Under the pieces are notes generated by a model that was given only the letters and a program-made list of their open reading frames with translations, was not told the origin of the DNA and ran no database searches. A stretch of DNA of 64,000 nucleotides. It comes from Paraburkholderia largidicola (lineage in GTDB: Bacteria; Pseudomonadota; Gammaproteobacteria; Burkholderiales; Burkholderiaceae). Of this stretch, positions 55,424-64,000 are shown one piece after another; positions within the stretch are counted from its first letter, which is position 1; every line of letters starts with the position of its first letter. The DNA lies in the NCBI RefSeq assembly GCF_013426895.1, contig NZ_AP023174.1:1798001-1862000 (forward strand). Direction: 5' to 3'. The position numbers and the translations under genes were made by a program.

Positions 55424-56440
55424 CTAAAACCCGGTCAACACCAACTTCCCAATCGCCCGCCCCTCCTCCAGCAACTGATGCGCGCGCCGCAAATTCCCCG
55501 CATTGATCTTGCCAAGATCCTCACCCACCGTCGTCCGCAACGTACCCGCATCGATCAGCCGCGCCACTTCAGTCAGAAGCTTATGCTGCTCGATCATATC
55601 GGGCGTCCCGAACATCGACCGCGTGAACATGAACTCCCAATGAAACGCGGCGCTCTTCGCCTTCAGCAACTCGACGGGAACAGGCCGCGCATTCTCGACG
55701 ATCGTCGCAATCCCGCCCTGCGGCTTGATCACAGCAGCGGCAGCCGGAAAATGCCGATCGGTGTCGTTGAACATCAACACATAATCGACCTGCTCAAATC
55801 CGATCTCCTTCAACTGCGCAGGCATATCGCCAAAATGATCGACGATATGATCCGCGCCCAGCTCCTTTGCCCATTTCGCCGATTCCGGCCGCGACGCCGT
55901 CGCAATCACCGTCAGCTTCGCCAGTTGCTTCGCGAGCTGAATGCCAATCGAGCCAACCCCACCCGCGCCGCCAACGATCAGCACCGACTTGCCCGCATCC
56001 GCGCCCTGCGGCGACACGCCAAGCCGGTCGAACAACGCTTCCCACGCGGTGATCGCCGTCAGCGGCAACGCGGCCGCATGCGTGAAATCGAGCGTCGCCG
56101 GCTTGCGGCCGACAATGCGCTCATCGACCAGATGAAACTCGCTGTTCGCGCCCGGTCGCGTGATGCTGCCCGCATAGAACACGGGATCACCCACCTTGAA
56201 TAGCGTCACGTCCGGCCCGACGGCCTCGACCGTGCCCGCTGCGTCCCAGCCGAGCACGCGCGGCGTCTTCTCGACCGTGTCCTTCGGTGCGCGCACCTTG
56301 GTATCCACCGGGTTCACGGAAATCGCCTCGACCTTCACGAGAATGTCGTGGCCGCTGGGTTTCGGTTTGTCGAGTTCGATATCGATGAGCGACTCGGGGT
56401 TATTGATGGGCAGATAACGGGTCAGGCCAATAGCTTTCAT
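55424..56440 (-). CDS. Zinc-type alcohol dehydrogenase-like / NADPH:quinone oxidoreductase family protein
   Basis: 338-residue MDR-superfamily oxidoreductase. N-terminal GroES-like catalytic domain (SVNPVDTKVRAP) and Rossmann domain with VLIVGGAGGVGSIGIQLAKQ (NADPH). The zinc-ligand cysteines of true alcohol dehydrogenases are absent, placing it with quinone reductases of the ZADH type (YogA/QorB-like). Divergent from a LysR regulator across 164 bases, the usual regulator/target layout, so it is probably induced through that LysR protein. Confidence 0.93.
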   Translation of the reverse strand: MKAIGLTRYLPINNPESLIDIELDKPKPSGHDILVKVEAISVNPVDTKVRAPKDTVEKTPRVLGWDAAGTVEAVGPDVTLFKVGDPVFYAGSITRPGANSEFHLVDERIVGRKPATLDFTHAAALPLTAITAWEALFDRLGVSPQGADAGKSVLIVGGAGGVGSIGIQLAKQLAKLTVIATASRPESAKWAKELGADHIVDHFGDMPAQLKEIGFEQVDYVLMFNDTDRHFPAAAAVIKPQGGIATIVENARPVPVELLKAKSAAFHWEFMFTRSMFGTPDMIEQHKLLTEVARLIDAGTLRTTVGEDLGKINAGNLRRAHQLLEEGRAIGKLVLTGF

Positions 56441-56604
56441 GACGGCTCCTTGATTCTGTGACGGTTTTCCAGAGATTCGAAGGCAACGGCGGGCAATTCA
56501 TTCGAAGCACCGCGCCGATCGCATTGACTCCACTGTAGAAAATTCTTTACGCTGCGAAAACCAACATAATGACTGAAACATCTTCTGGAATTTCCGAATA
56601 ATCC

Positions 56605-57561
56605 ATGGATCCGATCCCCCAGGCGTCGACCGATGAACGCGAGCGACTCGATCTGCTCGACGTCGCGCTGTTCGTGCGCGCCGCTTTGCTCGCCAACGTG
56701 TCGGCGGCGGGACGCGAATTCGGGCTGTCGCCCGCCGTCGCGAGCGCGCGCATCGCCAGTCTCGAACGGCTGCTGGGTGCGCGCCTGCTGCACCGGACCA
56801 CGCGCCGCGTCAGCCTCACGCAGGAAGGCGAAGTCTTCATGACCCGCGCCGAAACGCTGCTCGACGCGGCGGCCGCCGCGCGTGCGTCGGTTGGGCGTGG
56901 CCAGGCCGAGCCGCAGGGGCGGCTGCGCGTGTCGATGCCGTCGTCGTTCGGACGGCAGCATGTGTCGCCCGTGATTACGCAGTTTCTGCGCCGCTATCCG
57001 GGTGTGAGCGTCGATCTGCGGCTCACCGACAAGATCGTCGATCTCGTCGATGCCGGCGTCGACGTCGGCATCCGGCTGGGCGCGCTGAAAGATTCGACGC
57101 TCATCGCGCGGCGGCTCGCGGCGAACCGTCGCGTGATCTGCTGCGCGCCATCGTATCTGGCCGCGCATGGCACGCCGCATCATCCGTCGGATCTCGCGCA
57201 GCATGAATGCGTGATCCTCTCCGATCAGCGCGACTGGTCGTTCGTCACGCCAGCGGGACCGTTGACGGTACGCGTCGGCGGGCGTCTCGCGACTGATAAC
57301 GGCGAAGTGATCCGCGATGCGTTGCTGGCGGGATTCGGCATCGCGTTGAAATCGACCTGGGATGTCGCGCCGCATCTGCGCAGCGGCGAACTCGTGACGG
57401 TGCTCGATTCGTATCCACTTGGGGAAACCGTCGCGATCTGGGCGGTCTATCCGTCGCGCGCGTTCGTACCGCCGAAAACGGTCGCGTTCATCGACTTCCT
57501 CGCCGCGCATTTCGGCGACCCGCCCTACTGGGACAACGAACTGGACCGCGCGGCGAGCTGA
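56605..57561 (+). CDS. LysR family transcriptional regulator
   Basis: 318 residues. The N-terminal winged helix-turn-helix has LFVRAALLANVSAAGREFGL and SPAVASARIASLERLLGARLL, followed by the HRTTRRVSLTQEG signature. A periplasmic-binding-protein-like effector domain (about 95-300) begins GRLRVSMPSSFG. Divergent from the oxidoreductase gene, which it probably controls. The effector is unknown. Close to the DsdC/AaeR-like (COG0583) group by sequence pattern. Confidence 0.94.
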   Translation: MDPIPQASTDERERLDLLDVALFVRAALLANVSAAGREFGLSPAVASARIASLERLLGARLLHRTTRRVSLTQEGEVFMTRAETLLDAAAAARASVGRGQAEPQGRLRVSMPSSFGRQHVSPVITQFLRRYPGVSVDLRLTDKIVDLVDAGVDVGIRLGALKDSTLIARRLAANRRVICCAPSYLAAHGTPHHPSDLAQHECVILSDQRDWSFVTPAGPLTVRVGGRLATDNGEVIRDALLAGFGIALKSTWDVAPHLRSGELVTVLDSYPLGETVAIWAVYPSRAFVPPKTVAFIDFLAAHFGDPPYWDNELDRAAS

Positions 57562-57604
57562 AGCGCGCTAACGTGTGCCCGTTGCGCGCGCATCGGCTTG
57601 CGGG

Positions 57605-57916
57605 TCAGCGGCGCTTGCCTGGTTCGGTGGAGTTTTCGTTGGCCTGCGCGTCGTTCTGTGTGCGTTCCTGATAGTCATCGCCGCCGCGCCGGTCGGTGTC
57701 TTCGAGCCCGCGTTCGAGATCGCGATGCGCCTGCTTGCCGACGCCGCGTGGCTCATGTTCCTGCTGCGAGTCCGCGCTCTGATCCGATTCATGCGGCAAT
57801 GGCGCGGCCTGTTCGTGAAACGGGCGCTTCGGTACGTTGGATTGATCGTTGCCTTCGGGACGCGTGGCCTGCTTTTCGTGCTCGTCGCCCGTCGCATGTT
57901 GTGGCGATGTCTTCAT
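57605..57916 (-). CDS. Small hydrophilic, probably disordered protein
   Basis: 103 residues of almost entirely polar composition (Glu, Asp, Gln, Arg, Pro, His) with no hydrophobic core, signal or membrane segment; motifs DQSADSQQEHEPR and ERGLEDTDRRGGDDY. The start at 57916 (MKTSPQHATG) has GGGAGAGA just upstream, an unusually good ribosome site. The other strand also has open frames, but they lack a matching site. It lies 70 bases downstream of ligD on the same strand. I do not recognise a named family. Confidence 0.65.
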   Translation of the reverse strand: MKTSPQHATGDEHEKQATRPEGNDQSNVPKRPFHEQAAPLPHESDQSADSQQEHEPRGVGKQAHRDLERGLEDTDRRGGDDYQERTQNDAQANENSTEPGKRR

Positions 57917-57986
57917 GATTCTCTCCCTGATGTGCACGCGATGACGCTGATGCGTCTCGTGCGTTGCCGCTGCGTGGAAGCAGCGC

Positions 57987-60845
57987 TCAATCGTGATCGG
58001 CCATATTCAGCCTGCGCCGCATGGCAGCCGTGATGCGCTGTTTCGTCTTTGCATAGTCGGCCCACGGGTCGCTTTTCAGCGCGTCTAGCCGCTCTTGCAG
58101 GTTCGCGATATTCCATTGATCGCCCGCCGTCGTGCCGGGCACTTCATCCCATGCGATCGGCACCGACACGCCCAGCCCCGGCCGCGCGCGCGGCGAATAG
58201 GCGCAGACGGTGCTCGACCCACGGTTGTTGCGCAGGTAGTCGACAAAAATCTTGCCCTTGCGATTCTGCGCGCCCATCTTCGCGGCAAAGTGCTTCGGCA
58301 GCGCCGTCGCCATATGCTGCGCGACGGCTTGCGTAAACGCTTTTACGTCGTCCCAACCCAGTTGCTTCGCAATCGGCACGACGACATGGAACCCTTTGCC
58401 GCCGCTCGTCTTGCAAAACGACACGAGGCCGAGTTCCTGGAGCAATTCGCGTGTAAGCTGCGCCGCTTCGATCATCCGCTTCCAGCCGAGCGCGGGGTCC
58501 GGGTCGAGATCGAACACCATGCGGTCGGGCTTCTCGATGTTCGCGGCCACCGCGTTCCATGTGTGCAGCTCGATCGTGCCCATCTGCGCGGCGCCCACCA
58601 GCGCCGCTTCGCTTTCGATGGTCAGCAGCGGCGGATGGTCCGGGTCCAGCCCCGGATGCTGCGTGATGTTCGGAATCGCGAGCTTCTGGCTGTGTTTCTG
58701 GAAGAACAGCTCGCCGCCGATATCCTCCGGCGCGCGCACGAGCGCGACCGGCCGGTCCTTCAGAAACGGCAGCATCCATGACGCGACCGACGCGTAATAC
58801 TCGGCAAGCTCGATCTTGCGGGTGCCGGTGCTTTTGTCGATCACGCGGTCCGGATGCGAAATGCGCACGCCGGCAACCGTCGCGGTCGCTGTCTTGCTGG
58901 CGGACTTCGTCGCCGTCTTGCCTCCCGATTCCACGCCGCTCGCCTTCGCACGTTTCGTCGCAGGCGTCGGCTCGGCATCCGCCGCTTTCGACGCGCGCTT
59001 TTTCGCCGTCGATGTCTTCGCCTGAGCGGCGTTCATCTCTTCCGTGATCTGTTGCACGTCGGCTCCTTTGCCTGGCGCTTCGTGGACGATCTGCTTTGCA
59101 GGCTTGTCGCTGCGCAAACCGACGAACGACGCTTGTCGCACGACGCCGTCGCTCGTCCATTCCGCAAAATTGCATTCGGCGACGAGTTCCGGCTTCACCC
59201 AATGCACGGGCGTGCGGCTTCGTTCGCTCGGCTCGCTCGCGAAGGGCATCCAGGTCGTCTCCCGCGCATCGAGTTCCTTCTTGATCGAACGCAGTCTGGC
59301 CGCGTCGAAACCCGTGCCGACGCGCCCCGCGTATTGCAGCTTGCCCTTCGTGTCGTAGACGCCGAGCAGCAGCGCGCCGAATGCCTGGCGGCTGCCCGCC
59401 GGTTCCGAATAGCCGCCGATCACGAATTCCTGGCGGCGCCTGCACTTGAGCTTGATCCATGCAGGCGAGCGGCCCGACACGTAATAGCTGTCGCGCCGTT
59501 TGCCGATGATGCCTTCGAGCTGCATGTCGCAGGCGCTTTTCAGCAACTGGTCGGCGTCGAAGCCGAAGTCCTCGGAAAAGCGCAGCGTGTCGTCGTCGAC
59601 CGTTTCGAGCACCGCATGCAGGATCGCGCGACGCTGTTCGAGCGGCACGCCGCGCAAGTCGTAGCCGTTCAGATACGGCAGGTCGAACAGGTACAGCGTG
59701 ATGTCCTGCGGCCGGTTTGCATCGAACGCGTTTTGTAGCGCCTGGAAGCTCGGCACGCCATTGCTATCGAGCACGACGGCCTCACCGTCGAGCCACGCGT
59801 TGTCCAGTCCGATGCGCGCAACAGCCTTGACCTGCTTGCTGAACTTCGCGGTCCAGTCGTTGCCTGCGCGCGTAAAAATCTGCACGGCGTCTTTCGACGC
59901 GTGATCGATGCGCGCCAGCACGCGATAGCCGTCGAACTTGATTTCGTAGACCCAATCGTCGCCCGTGGGCGCGCTGTCGACGAGCATCGCCAGGTGCGGC
60001 TTCAGCGCGGCGGGAAGCTTCGCCTTCACCGCGCCTTCTATCGACGGATGACTGGCCAGTTCGCGCAGCGATTCGGCATTGCGAGTCGCGACGATGTCGG
60101 GGCGGTCGCTGCGCACGCCTTTCGCCTTGCGCGATGCGGCGGCCTTCGTCGCCTTGATCGATGCGTTTGCACGCTCCTCTTTACTCGTCGACTTGCCTGC
60201 AGCGGCTTTGCCGGAGCCGCTTTTGCCATTCGCGCCGCCGCGCGCGCCCGGCGCATCCGACAGCACGCTGCCCTGCAACTGTTCGAGCACGTCGAAATCG
60301 GCTTCGCTGCGCGCGTCTTCGTCGCGTTCCTTGATGAGCAGCCACTGTTCCTTGTCGCCGCTGCCGCGCATGTGGCTACGCACGAGTGTCCAGCCGCCGT
60401 GCAGTTTCTCGCCGTTCAGGTGAAACTTGAGCTTGCCGGCCTTGTACGCGTCGCGCGCGCCTGCTTCGCCGCCCGTCGGTTCCCACGTGCCGCGATCCCA
60501 CACGATGACCGACCCCGCGCCGTAGTTGCCTTCGGGAATCGTGCCTTCGAACGAACCGTAATCGAGCGGATGATCTTCGACACGCACGGCCAGCCGCTTG
60601 ACGGACGGATCGAGGCTCGGCCCTTTCGGCACTGCCCAGGACTTGAGCGTGCCATCGAGTTCGAGACGGAAGTCGTAATGGAGGTTTCGCGCGTCGTGTT
60701 CCTGGATCACGAACGACAAGCTGTCCTGTTTCGCGGTCTTGCGCATGGCAGTCTTCGAACGCTTCGCGCGTGCCGCGACACCCGACGGCTCCGGCGTGTC
60801 ATCGAAGCGGCGCTTGCGCTGATAGGTTTCGAGCTTGTCGGCCAT
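57987..60845 (-). CDS. ligD: ATP-dependent DNA ligase D (phosphoesterase-ligase-polymerase)
   Basis: 952-residue NHEJ enzyme. Order: 3'-phosphoesterase (about 40-185; HDARNLHYDFRLE, RVEDHPLDYGSFEG), ATP-dependent ligase (about 275-570; KxDG motif EIKFDGYR, Lys303 is the adenylation site; GWKLKC-type motif around WIKLKCRR) and C-terminal primase-like polymerase (about 665-952; MVFDLDPDP catalytic Asp pair, TSGGKGFHVV). Two Lys/Ala/Ser-rich linkers (about 200-250 and 605-655) join the domains. The PE-Lig-Pol order matches Pseudomonas-type LigD. The Ku gene lies 52 bases upstream on the same strand, so the two are co-transcribed. Confidence 0.96.
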   Translation of the reverse strand: MADKLETYQRKRRFDDTPEPSGVAARAKRSKTAMRKTAKQDSLSFVIQEHDARNLHYDFRLELDGTLKSWAVPKGPSLDPSVKRLAVRVEDHPLDYGSFEGTIPEGNYGAGSVIVWDRGTWEPTGGEAGARDAYKAGKLKFHLNGEKLHGGWTLVRSHMRGSGDKEQWLLIKERDEDARSEADFDVLEQLQGSVLSDAPGARGGANGKSGSGKAAAGKSTSKEERANASIKATKAAASRKAKGVRSDRPDIVATRNAESLRELASHPSIEGAVKAKLPAALKPHLAMLVDSAPTGDDWVYEIKFDGYRVLARIDHASKDAVQIFTRAGNDWTAKFSKQVKAVARIGLDNAWLDGEAVVLDSNGVPSFQALQNAFDANRPQDITLYLFDLPYLNGYDLRGVPLEQRRAILHAVLETVDDDTLRFSEDFGFDADQLLKSACDMQLEGIIGKRRDSYYVSGRSPAWIKLKCRRRQEFVIGGYSEPAGSRQAFGALLLGVYDTKGKLQYAGRVGTGFDAARLRSIKKELDARETTWMPFASEPSERSRTPVHWVKPELVAECNFAEWTSDGVVRQASFVGLRSDKPAKQIVHEAPGKGADVQQITEEMNAAQAKTSTAKKRASKAADAEPTPATKRAKASGVESGGKTATKSASKTATATVAGVRISHPDRVIDKSTGTRKIELAEYYASVASWMLPFLKDRPVALVRAPEDIGGELFFQKHSQKLAIPNITQHPGLDPDHPPLLTIESEAALVGAAQMGTIELHTWNAVAANIEKPDRMVFDLDPDPALGWKRMIEAAQLTRELLQELGLVSFCKTSGGKGFHVVVPIAKQLGWDDVKAFTQAVAQHMATALPKHFAAKMGAQNRKGKIFVDYLRNNRGSSTVCAYSPRARPGLGVSVPIAWDEVPGTTAGDQWNIANLQERLDALKSDPWADYAKTKQRITAAMRRRLNMADHD

Positions 60846-60897
60846 GGTCGATGTGCGCTGTGCGTTGCGTGGGCCTGGTCAGCGGCGCGAACCGTGC

Positions 60898-61884
60898 TCA
60901 GGCCGCGCGGCGCTTGCGCGCGGCCGTGCCCGTGCTCTTGCGCGCAGTTGTCCCGGAGCCTGTCTTCGCAGTGGCCCCGGTCGCGCGGCGGGTCGCTTTC
61001 TTCGCTGGCGCGCGTCGTTTCGCGGGTGCCGCTTCCTCGTCGTCCGCGTCCTCGCTGGCCGCTGCGCGCGTGGCGCCCTTGCCTTTGCCGCCGCGTCCGA
61101 GGCTACGCTTGAGCAGATCGGACAGGTCGAGAATGTCCGCCGACCGGCGTGCCTCGCGAGGCGTGTCGATATCCATCACTTCTTCCGTCTTACCGGCCTG
61201 CACCTTCTTGTCGACCAGCGCGAGGATGTCGTCGCGGAACGTGTCCTTGTATTGGGACGGGTCCCATGTGTCGCTCATGTCGGCGATCAGCTTTTTCGCC
61301 ATGTCGAGTTCGCGCGCGGTCACGCCCGTCTTCTTCGCACTTTCGTCGGGCACCTTGAACTCGTCGAATGGACGCACTTCCGAGGCCCAGCGCAGCGTAT
61401 TCAGCGCGAGCATCGGCCCGACAGGAATCAGCGCGGCCAGATGCTGCTTGTTGTGCATGACGACATTTGCGACGCCGATCTTGCCCGTCGCCTTCATCGC
61501 GTCGCGCAACAACGCGTACACCTTCTCGCCCTTGCGATCGGGTGTGAGGTAGTACGGCGTGTCGAGATAGAGAAACGGGATGTCGGGCGCGTCGACGAAC
61601 GCGAGAATATCGACGGTCTGCGTCGACTCGGGATTGGCCGCGCGAATTTCCTCGTCGGTCATCACGACATATCGGTCTTTCTCGTACTCGAAGCCGCGCA
61701 CGATGTTGTCGCGCGTCACTTCCTTGCCCGTGCGCTTATTGATCTGCCGATAGCCGATGGGATCGATCGAGCGCTTGTCGAGCAGGTTGAAGCCGACTTT
61801 TTCGGACTTGGTCGCTGGATACAGTTGCACCGGCACATGGACGAGACCGAAGCTGATCGCGCCTTTCCAGATCATATGAGCCAT
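60898..61884 (-). CDS. ku: Non-homologous end-joining protein Ku
   Basis: 328 residues. The homodimeric Ku core (about 1-265; IWKGAISFGLVHVPVQLY, YVVMTDEEIRA, PYYLTPDRKGEKVYALLR) forms the ring that threads onto DNA ends and recruits LigD. The C-terminal 60 residues are a Lys/Arg/Ala-rich tail with PAKRRAPAKKATRRATG-type sequence, which in other species binds DNA and helps LigD recruitment. Start: the ATG at 61884 has GGGAGC eight bases before it; an in-frame ATG at 61875 is an alternative. First gene of the ku-ligD operon. Confidence 0.96.
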   Translation of the reverse strand: MAHMIWKGAISFGLVHVPVQLYPATKSEKVGFNLLDKRSIDPIGYRQINKRTGKEVTRDNIVRGFEYEKDRYVVMTDEEIRAANPESTQTVDILAFVDAPDIPFLYLDTPYYLTPDRKGEKVYALLRDAMKATGKIGVANVVMHNKQHLAALIPVGPMLALNTLRWASEVRPFDEFKVPDESAKKTGVTARELDMAKKLIADMSDTWDPSQYKDTFRDDILALVDKKVQAGKTEEVMDIDTPREARRSADILDLSDLLKRSLGRGGKGKGATRAAASEDADDEEAAPAKRRAPAKKATRRATGATAKTGSGTTARKSTGTAARKRRAA

Positions 61885-62085
61885 CGCGCGCTCCCGGGAG
61901 TTGAACTCCTTTCGAAGCAGCAAGCGTGCCCAGCGCCCACGCTGGCCGCTTCGCACGCCCCGCCATGTTCATGCGGGACGGTCGCAGCAGCGCGCCGCCA
62001 TCCCGCTGTAAGTCTTGCCTCGGAGGCGGAAAAAGCTACGGATGCCGGAACACCGCTTCGAGTCTGCGCTTAGGGTGCGCCGAAT

Positions 62086-63321
62086 TCACCCGACTGCGCA
62101 CGGCACGGCCGCGTATCCGCGAAAACGCACGCGCCCGCCGCGCGTCGGCTCGCCGCTGATCCGGTATGAAGGAAAGCGCCGCACGAAGCGTCCAATGGCG
62201 ATGCGCGCCTCGAGGCGCGCAAGCGACAATCCCGCGCATTGATGAATGCCGAAGCCGAACGCGAGATGCCGGTTCGGCATGCGGCGGATGTCGAAGCGGT
62301 CCGGCTGCGCAAACTGCTCGGGATCGCGGTTCGCCGCGCCGATGCACAGCGTGACGGGTGTGCCCGCCGCCACCGGCACGCCGCCGATTTCCGTATCGAG
62401 CATCGTCATCCGGTTGCCGAGCTGATTCGAACTCTCGAAGCGCAGGCATTCTTCGACGGCGCTGTCGATCAACGCTGGCTCGCGCAGCAACGCTTTGCGT
62501 TCGTCCGGCCACTCGCTCAGCGTGACGAGGCCGTTGCCGATCAGATTGGTCGTCGTTTCGTGACCGGCGTTCAGGATGAAGATGCAGTTTTGCAGCAGCT
62601 CGACTTCGGACAACTGCTCGCCATTTGCCTCGCCCTGGATCAGGCGCGTGAGCACGTCGTGTTGCGGATCGCCGGGCGCCGCGCGGCGTCGCGCGACGAG
62701 ATCCTTCAGATACGCGACGAACTCCGTTACCGCGCGGTTGCCTCGCTCGTGTTGCGCAGGCGTCAGCGAAGGTTCGAGCGCGCCGAGAATCGCGAGCGAC
62801 CAGTCGCGCAACGGCTCGCGTTCGTCGTGCGGCACGTCGAGCAGATTGCCGATCACCTCGACGGGAATCGCCGCCGCGAAGTCGCCGATCAGATCGATTT
62901 CTCCGCGCTCCGTCGCGCGATCGAGCAGGCCGTCGACGAGGAGCACCAGCCCGTCCTCCATCGCGGCAATCGCACGCGCCGTCAGCGCGCCTGCAATCAG
63001 CTTGCGCACCCGCGTATGCAGCGGCGGATCGTTGAAGACGAGGCTCGTCGTGTGATGCTCGAAAAGCGGCGTCGCGCCGTATTTCGGCGCGAACTCGACT
63101 TTCTTGTCGGAACTGAACGTCTTCGGATCGCGATAGACGGCCTGCACGTCGCGATAGCGCGTGAGAAAAAGCGAGCCGTCCGGCATGCGCTTGACGGGCT
63201 CGTGCGTGCGCAACGCGTGATAGACGGGATACGGGTCCGCGTGGAACGACGCGTCGAGGTGTCGCAAATCGAACTGGCGGGCGATGTCGGCATCGTTCGA
63301 CGTCGCGTTGGACGGGTGCAT
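62086..63321 (-). CDS. Cytochrome P450 (class I, soluble)
   Basis: 411 residues. I-helix oxygen-activation motif LNAGHETTTNL (AGxET), ExxR in VEECLRFE, and the heme-binding loop FGFGIHQCAG with the axial Cys362. The N-terminus is soluble, as in CYP107/CYP109-like bacterial P450s. A GGAGACG site precedes the ATG at 63321. No ferredoxin or ferredoxin reductase gene is adjacent, so redox partners must be encoded elsewhere and the substrate is unknown. Confidence 0.95.
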   Translation of the reverse strand: MHPSNATSNDADIARQFDLRHLDASFHADPYPVYHALRTHEPVKRMPDGSLFLTRYRDVQAVYRDPKTFSSDKKVEFAPKYGATPLFEHHTTSLVFNDPPLHTRVRKLIAGALTARAIAAMEDGLVLLVDGLLDRATERGEIDLIGDFAAAIPVEVIGNLLDVPHDEREPLRDWSLAILGALEPSLTPAQHERGNRAVTEFVAYLKDLVARRRAAPGDPQHDVLTRLIQGEANGEQLSEVELLQNCIFILNAGHETTTNLIGNGLVTLSEWPDERKALLREPALIDSAVEECLRFESSNQLGNRMTMLDTEIGGVPVAAGTPVTLCIGAANRDPEQFAQPDRFDIRRMPNRHLAFGFGIHQCAGLSLARLEARIAIGRFVRRFPSYRISGEPTRGGRVRFRGYAAVPCAVG

Positions 63322-63456
63322 GGGCGTCTCCTTTTTGATCTTCGCCGCGAGCGCGGCTGAACGTTTCGAGCCGTCAGTATGAACCATGCCGATGCCGTGT
63401 TGCTTGCATGCTGCGACGGGCGTGACGTCGATGCGCATCACGCCCGCCACTTTCGA

Positions 63457-64000
63457 TCAGGACTTCGCCGGGAACGGCACGAACGCCTTGCTGCAATCGA
63501 CGGGCGACACTTGCGAGCCCGCCGCGCGCATCAACGTCACGCCGCTGCCGGGCTGCAACGGCAACGTCGTGCCGCCTTCGCCAATCGAGAATTGTGCGTC
63601 CGCAACGGTCATATTCAGCGGCGCCACATCCGCAACCACGTTGTTCAGCGAGATCAGCAAGGGATTGACCACGGGCGGTGTCGGGAATCCAATCGTTCCC
63701 GCCGACCAGCCCGACCCAAGCAGAACGGGACTCGCCGAATTGAAGCCCTGGAACGTGTACTTCGATGCGTTCACGATGCGTATGCCGTCGAGCACGATAC
63801 TTTGGAGGTTCGGATACAGCCCGAGGCTTTTCGTGGGACTGTAGTACGGCGAGAAAATCAGCGCCTCCGGGTCCGACGTCTGGTTGCCCGTGCGAATGCA
63901 CACATTCGAATAACGGATGTTCGAGACGAGGCCGCCGCGGCTCCAGTCGGACTTGATGCGCAAACCGTTGTCGGCGCCGTCGATGGTCAGGTCATAGACG
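63457..64000 (-). CDS. Glycoside hydrolase family 28-like protein (polygalacturonase type), C-terminal part
   Basis: 180 residues of the C-terminal part are visible; the gene continues past base 64000. The visible start reads YDLTIDGADNGLRIKSDWSR and SNIRYSNVCIR, matching the right-handed beta-helix repeats of GH28 pectin hydrolases, including the conserved GLRIKS-type motif. Later repeats LDGIRIVNASKYTFQGF and the Gly-rich ending complete the helix. Enzymes of this family cleave polygalacturonan or related glycans; activity here cannot be judged from the fragment. Confidence 0.82.
   Translation of the reverse strand, partial: VYDLTIDGADNGLRIKSDWSRGGLVSNIRYSNVCIRTGNQTSDPEALIFSPYYSPTKSLGLYPNLQSIVLDGIRIVNASKYTFQGFNSASPVLLGSGWSAGTIGFPTPPVVNPLLISLNNVVADVAPLNMTVADAQFSIGEGGTTLPLQPGSGVTLMRAAGSQVSPVDCSKAFVPFPAKS

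Noticed and set aside
54205-55506. Short ORFs in and around repeat copy B
   Set aside because: They follow the repeat arms or the G/T-rich tract and lack ribosome sites.
57575-58033. 152-codon plus-strand frame opposite the small hydrophilic protein
   Set aside because: It lacks a ribosome site and runs into ligD on the other strand; the minus-strand frame has a strong site and sits in line with ku-ligD.
1-64000. CRISPR arrays, toxin-antitoxin or other defence islands, prophage
   Set aside because: Inspection of repeats and proteins shows none; the only dispersed repeats are the two 660-bp elements and the 13-bp tandem.

Overview
The window is GC-rich chromosomal DNA whose protein sequences and gene order (yciB-bolA-ppiC//purL, tig-clpP-clpX-lon-hupB-tRNA-Val-tRNA-Asp-ppiD, ompR-envZ, ispD-ispF//mfd, ku-ligD) point to the Burkholderiaceae, most likely a Paraburkholderia. 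This assignment comes from recognising proteins and synteny, not from a database search. Most of the window is core genome. I see no integrase, transposase gene, phage module, CRISPR array or rRNA operon.

Layout. 1-1553: end of yciB, then bolA and a periplasmic-type parvulin. 1554-2378: a convergent intergenic region filled by a 660-bp near-palindromic repeat. 2379-6458: purL. 6916-11794: a DadA-like oxidoreductase, the NAD(P)HX repair enzyme and pgi. 11870-13770: a YbbA-type ABC ATPase and a TesA-type esterase whose start codons overlap on opposite strands, then a small lipoprotein. 13869-23077 (minus strand): the protein-quality-control block ppiD, tRNA-Asp, tRNA-Val, hupB, lon, clpX, clpP, tig. 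23601-26518: glycerate kinase, a MarR regulator, a class II aldolase and a tiny secreted His-rich peptide. 26690-29467: tRNA-Leu, a squalene-synthase-fold protein, a DUF1501 Tat substrate and a small exported protein. 29706-33245: ompR-envZ and the ahpC-ahpD peroxide defence pair. 33316-43993: an acyltransferase, ispF-ispD, mfd, a degenerate M20 peptidase, argE, a threonine-dehydratase-like enzyme and mscL. 44114-48470: a three-gene two-component cluster. 49014-53676: an unknown protein, an AsmA protein and a FetAB-like transporter. 53781-57561: an unknown exported protein, a second copy of the 660-bp repeat, and a divergent quinone-oxidoreductase/LysR pair. 57605-61884: a small hydrophilic protein, ligD and ku (bacterial NHEJ). 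62086-64000: a cytochrome P450 and the C-terminal part of a GH28-type glycosidase.

How the genes work together. Tig, ClpXP, Lon and PpiD form a folding and proteolysis chain from ribosome to periplasm. AhpC and AhpD detoxify peroxides from a promoter carrying an inverted repeat. Ku and LigD repair double-strand breaks and Mfd couples transcription to excision repair. IspD and IspF are non-adjacent steps of the MEP pathway.

The best candidate for something undescribed is the repeat present twice (1665-2324 and 54651-55312). Each copy has two roughly 288-bp inverted arms around an 84-nt centre of conserved length. The centre itself is conserved between copies, which lie in opposite orientations. 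Second-tier items are an M20 paralogue that has lost three of five metal ligands beside an intact ArgE, a 21-residue secreted peptide with eight His and two Cys, and the overlapping divergent start codons.
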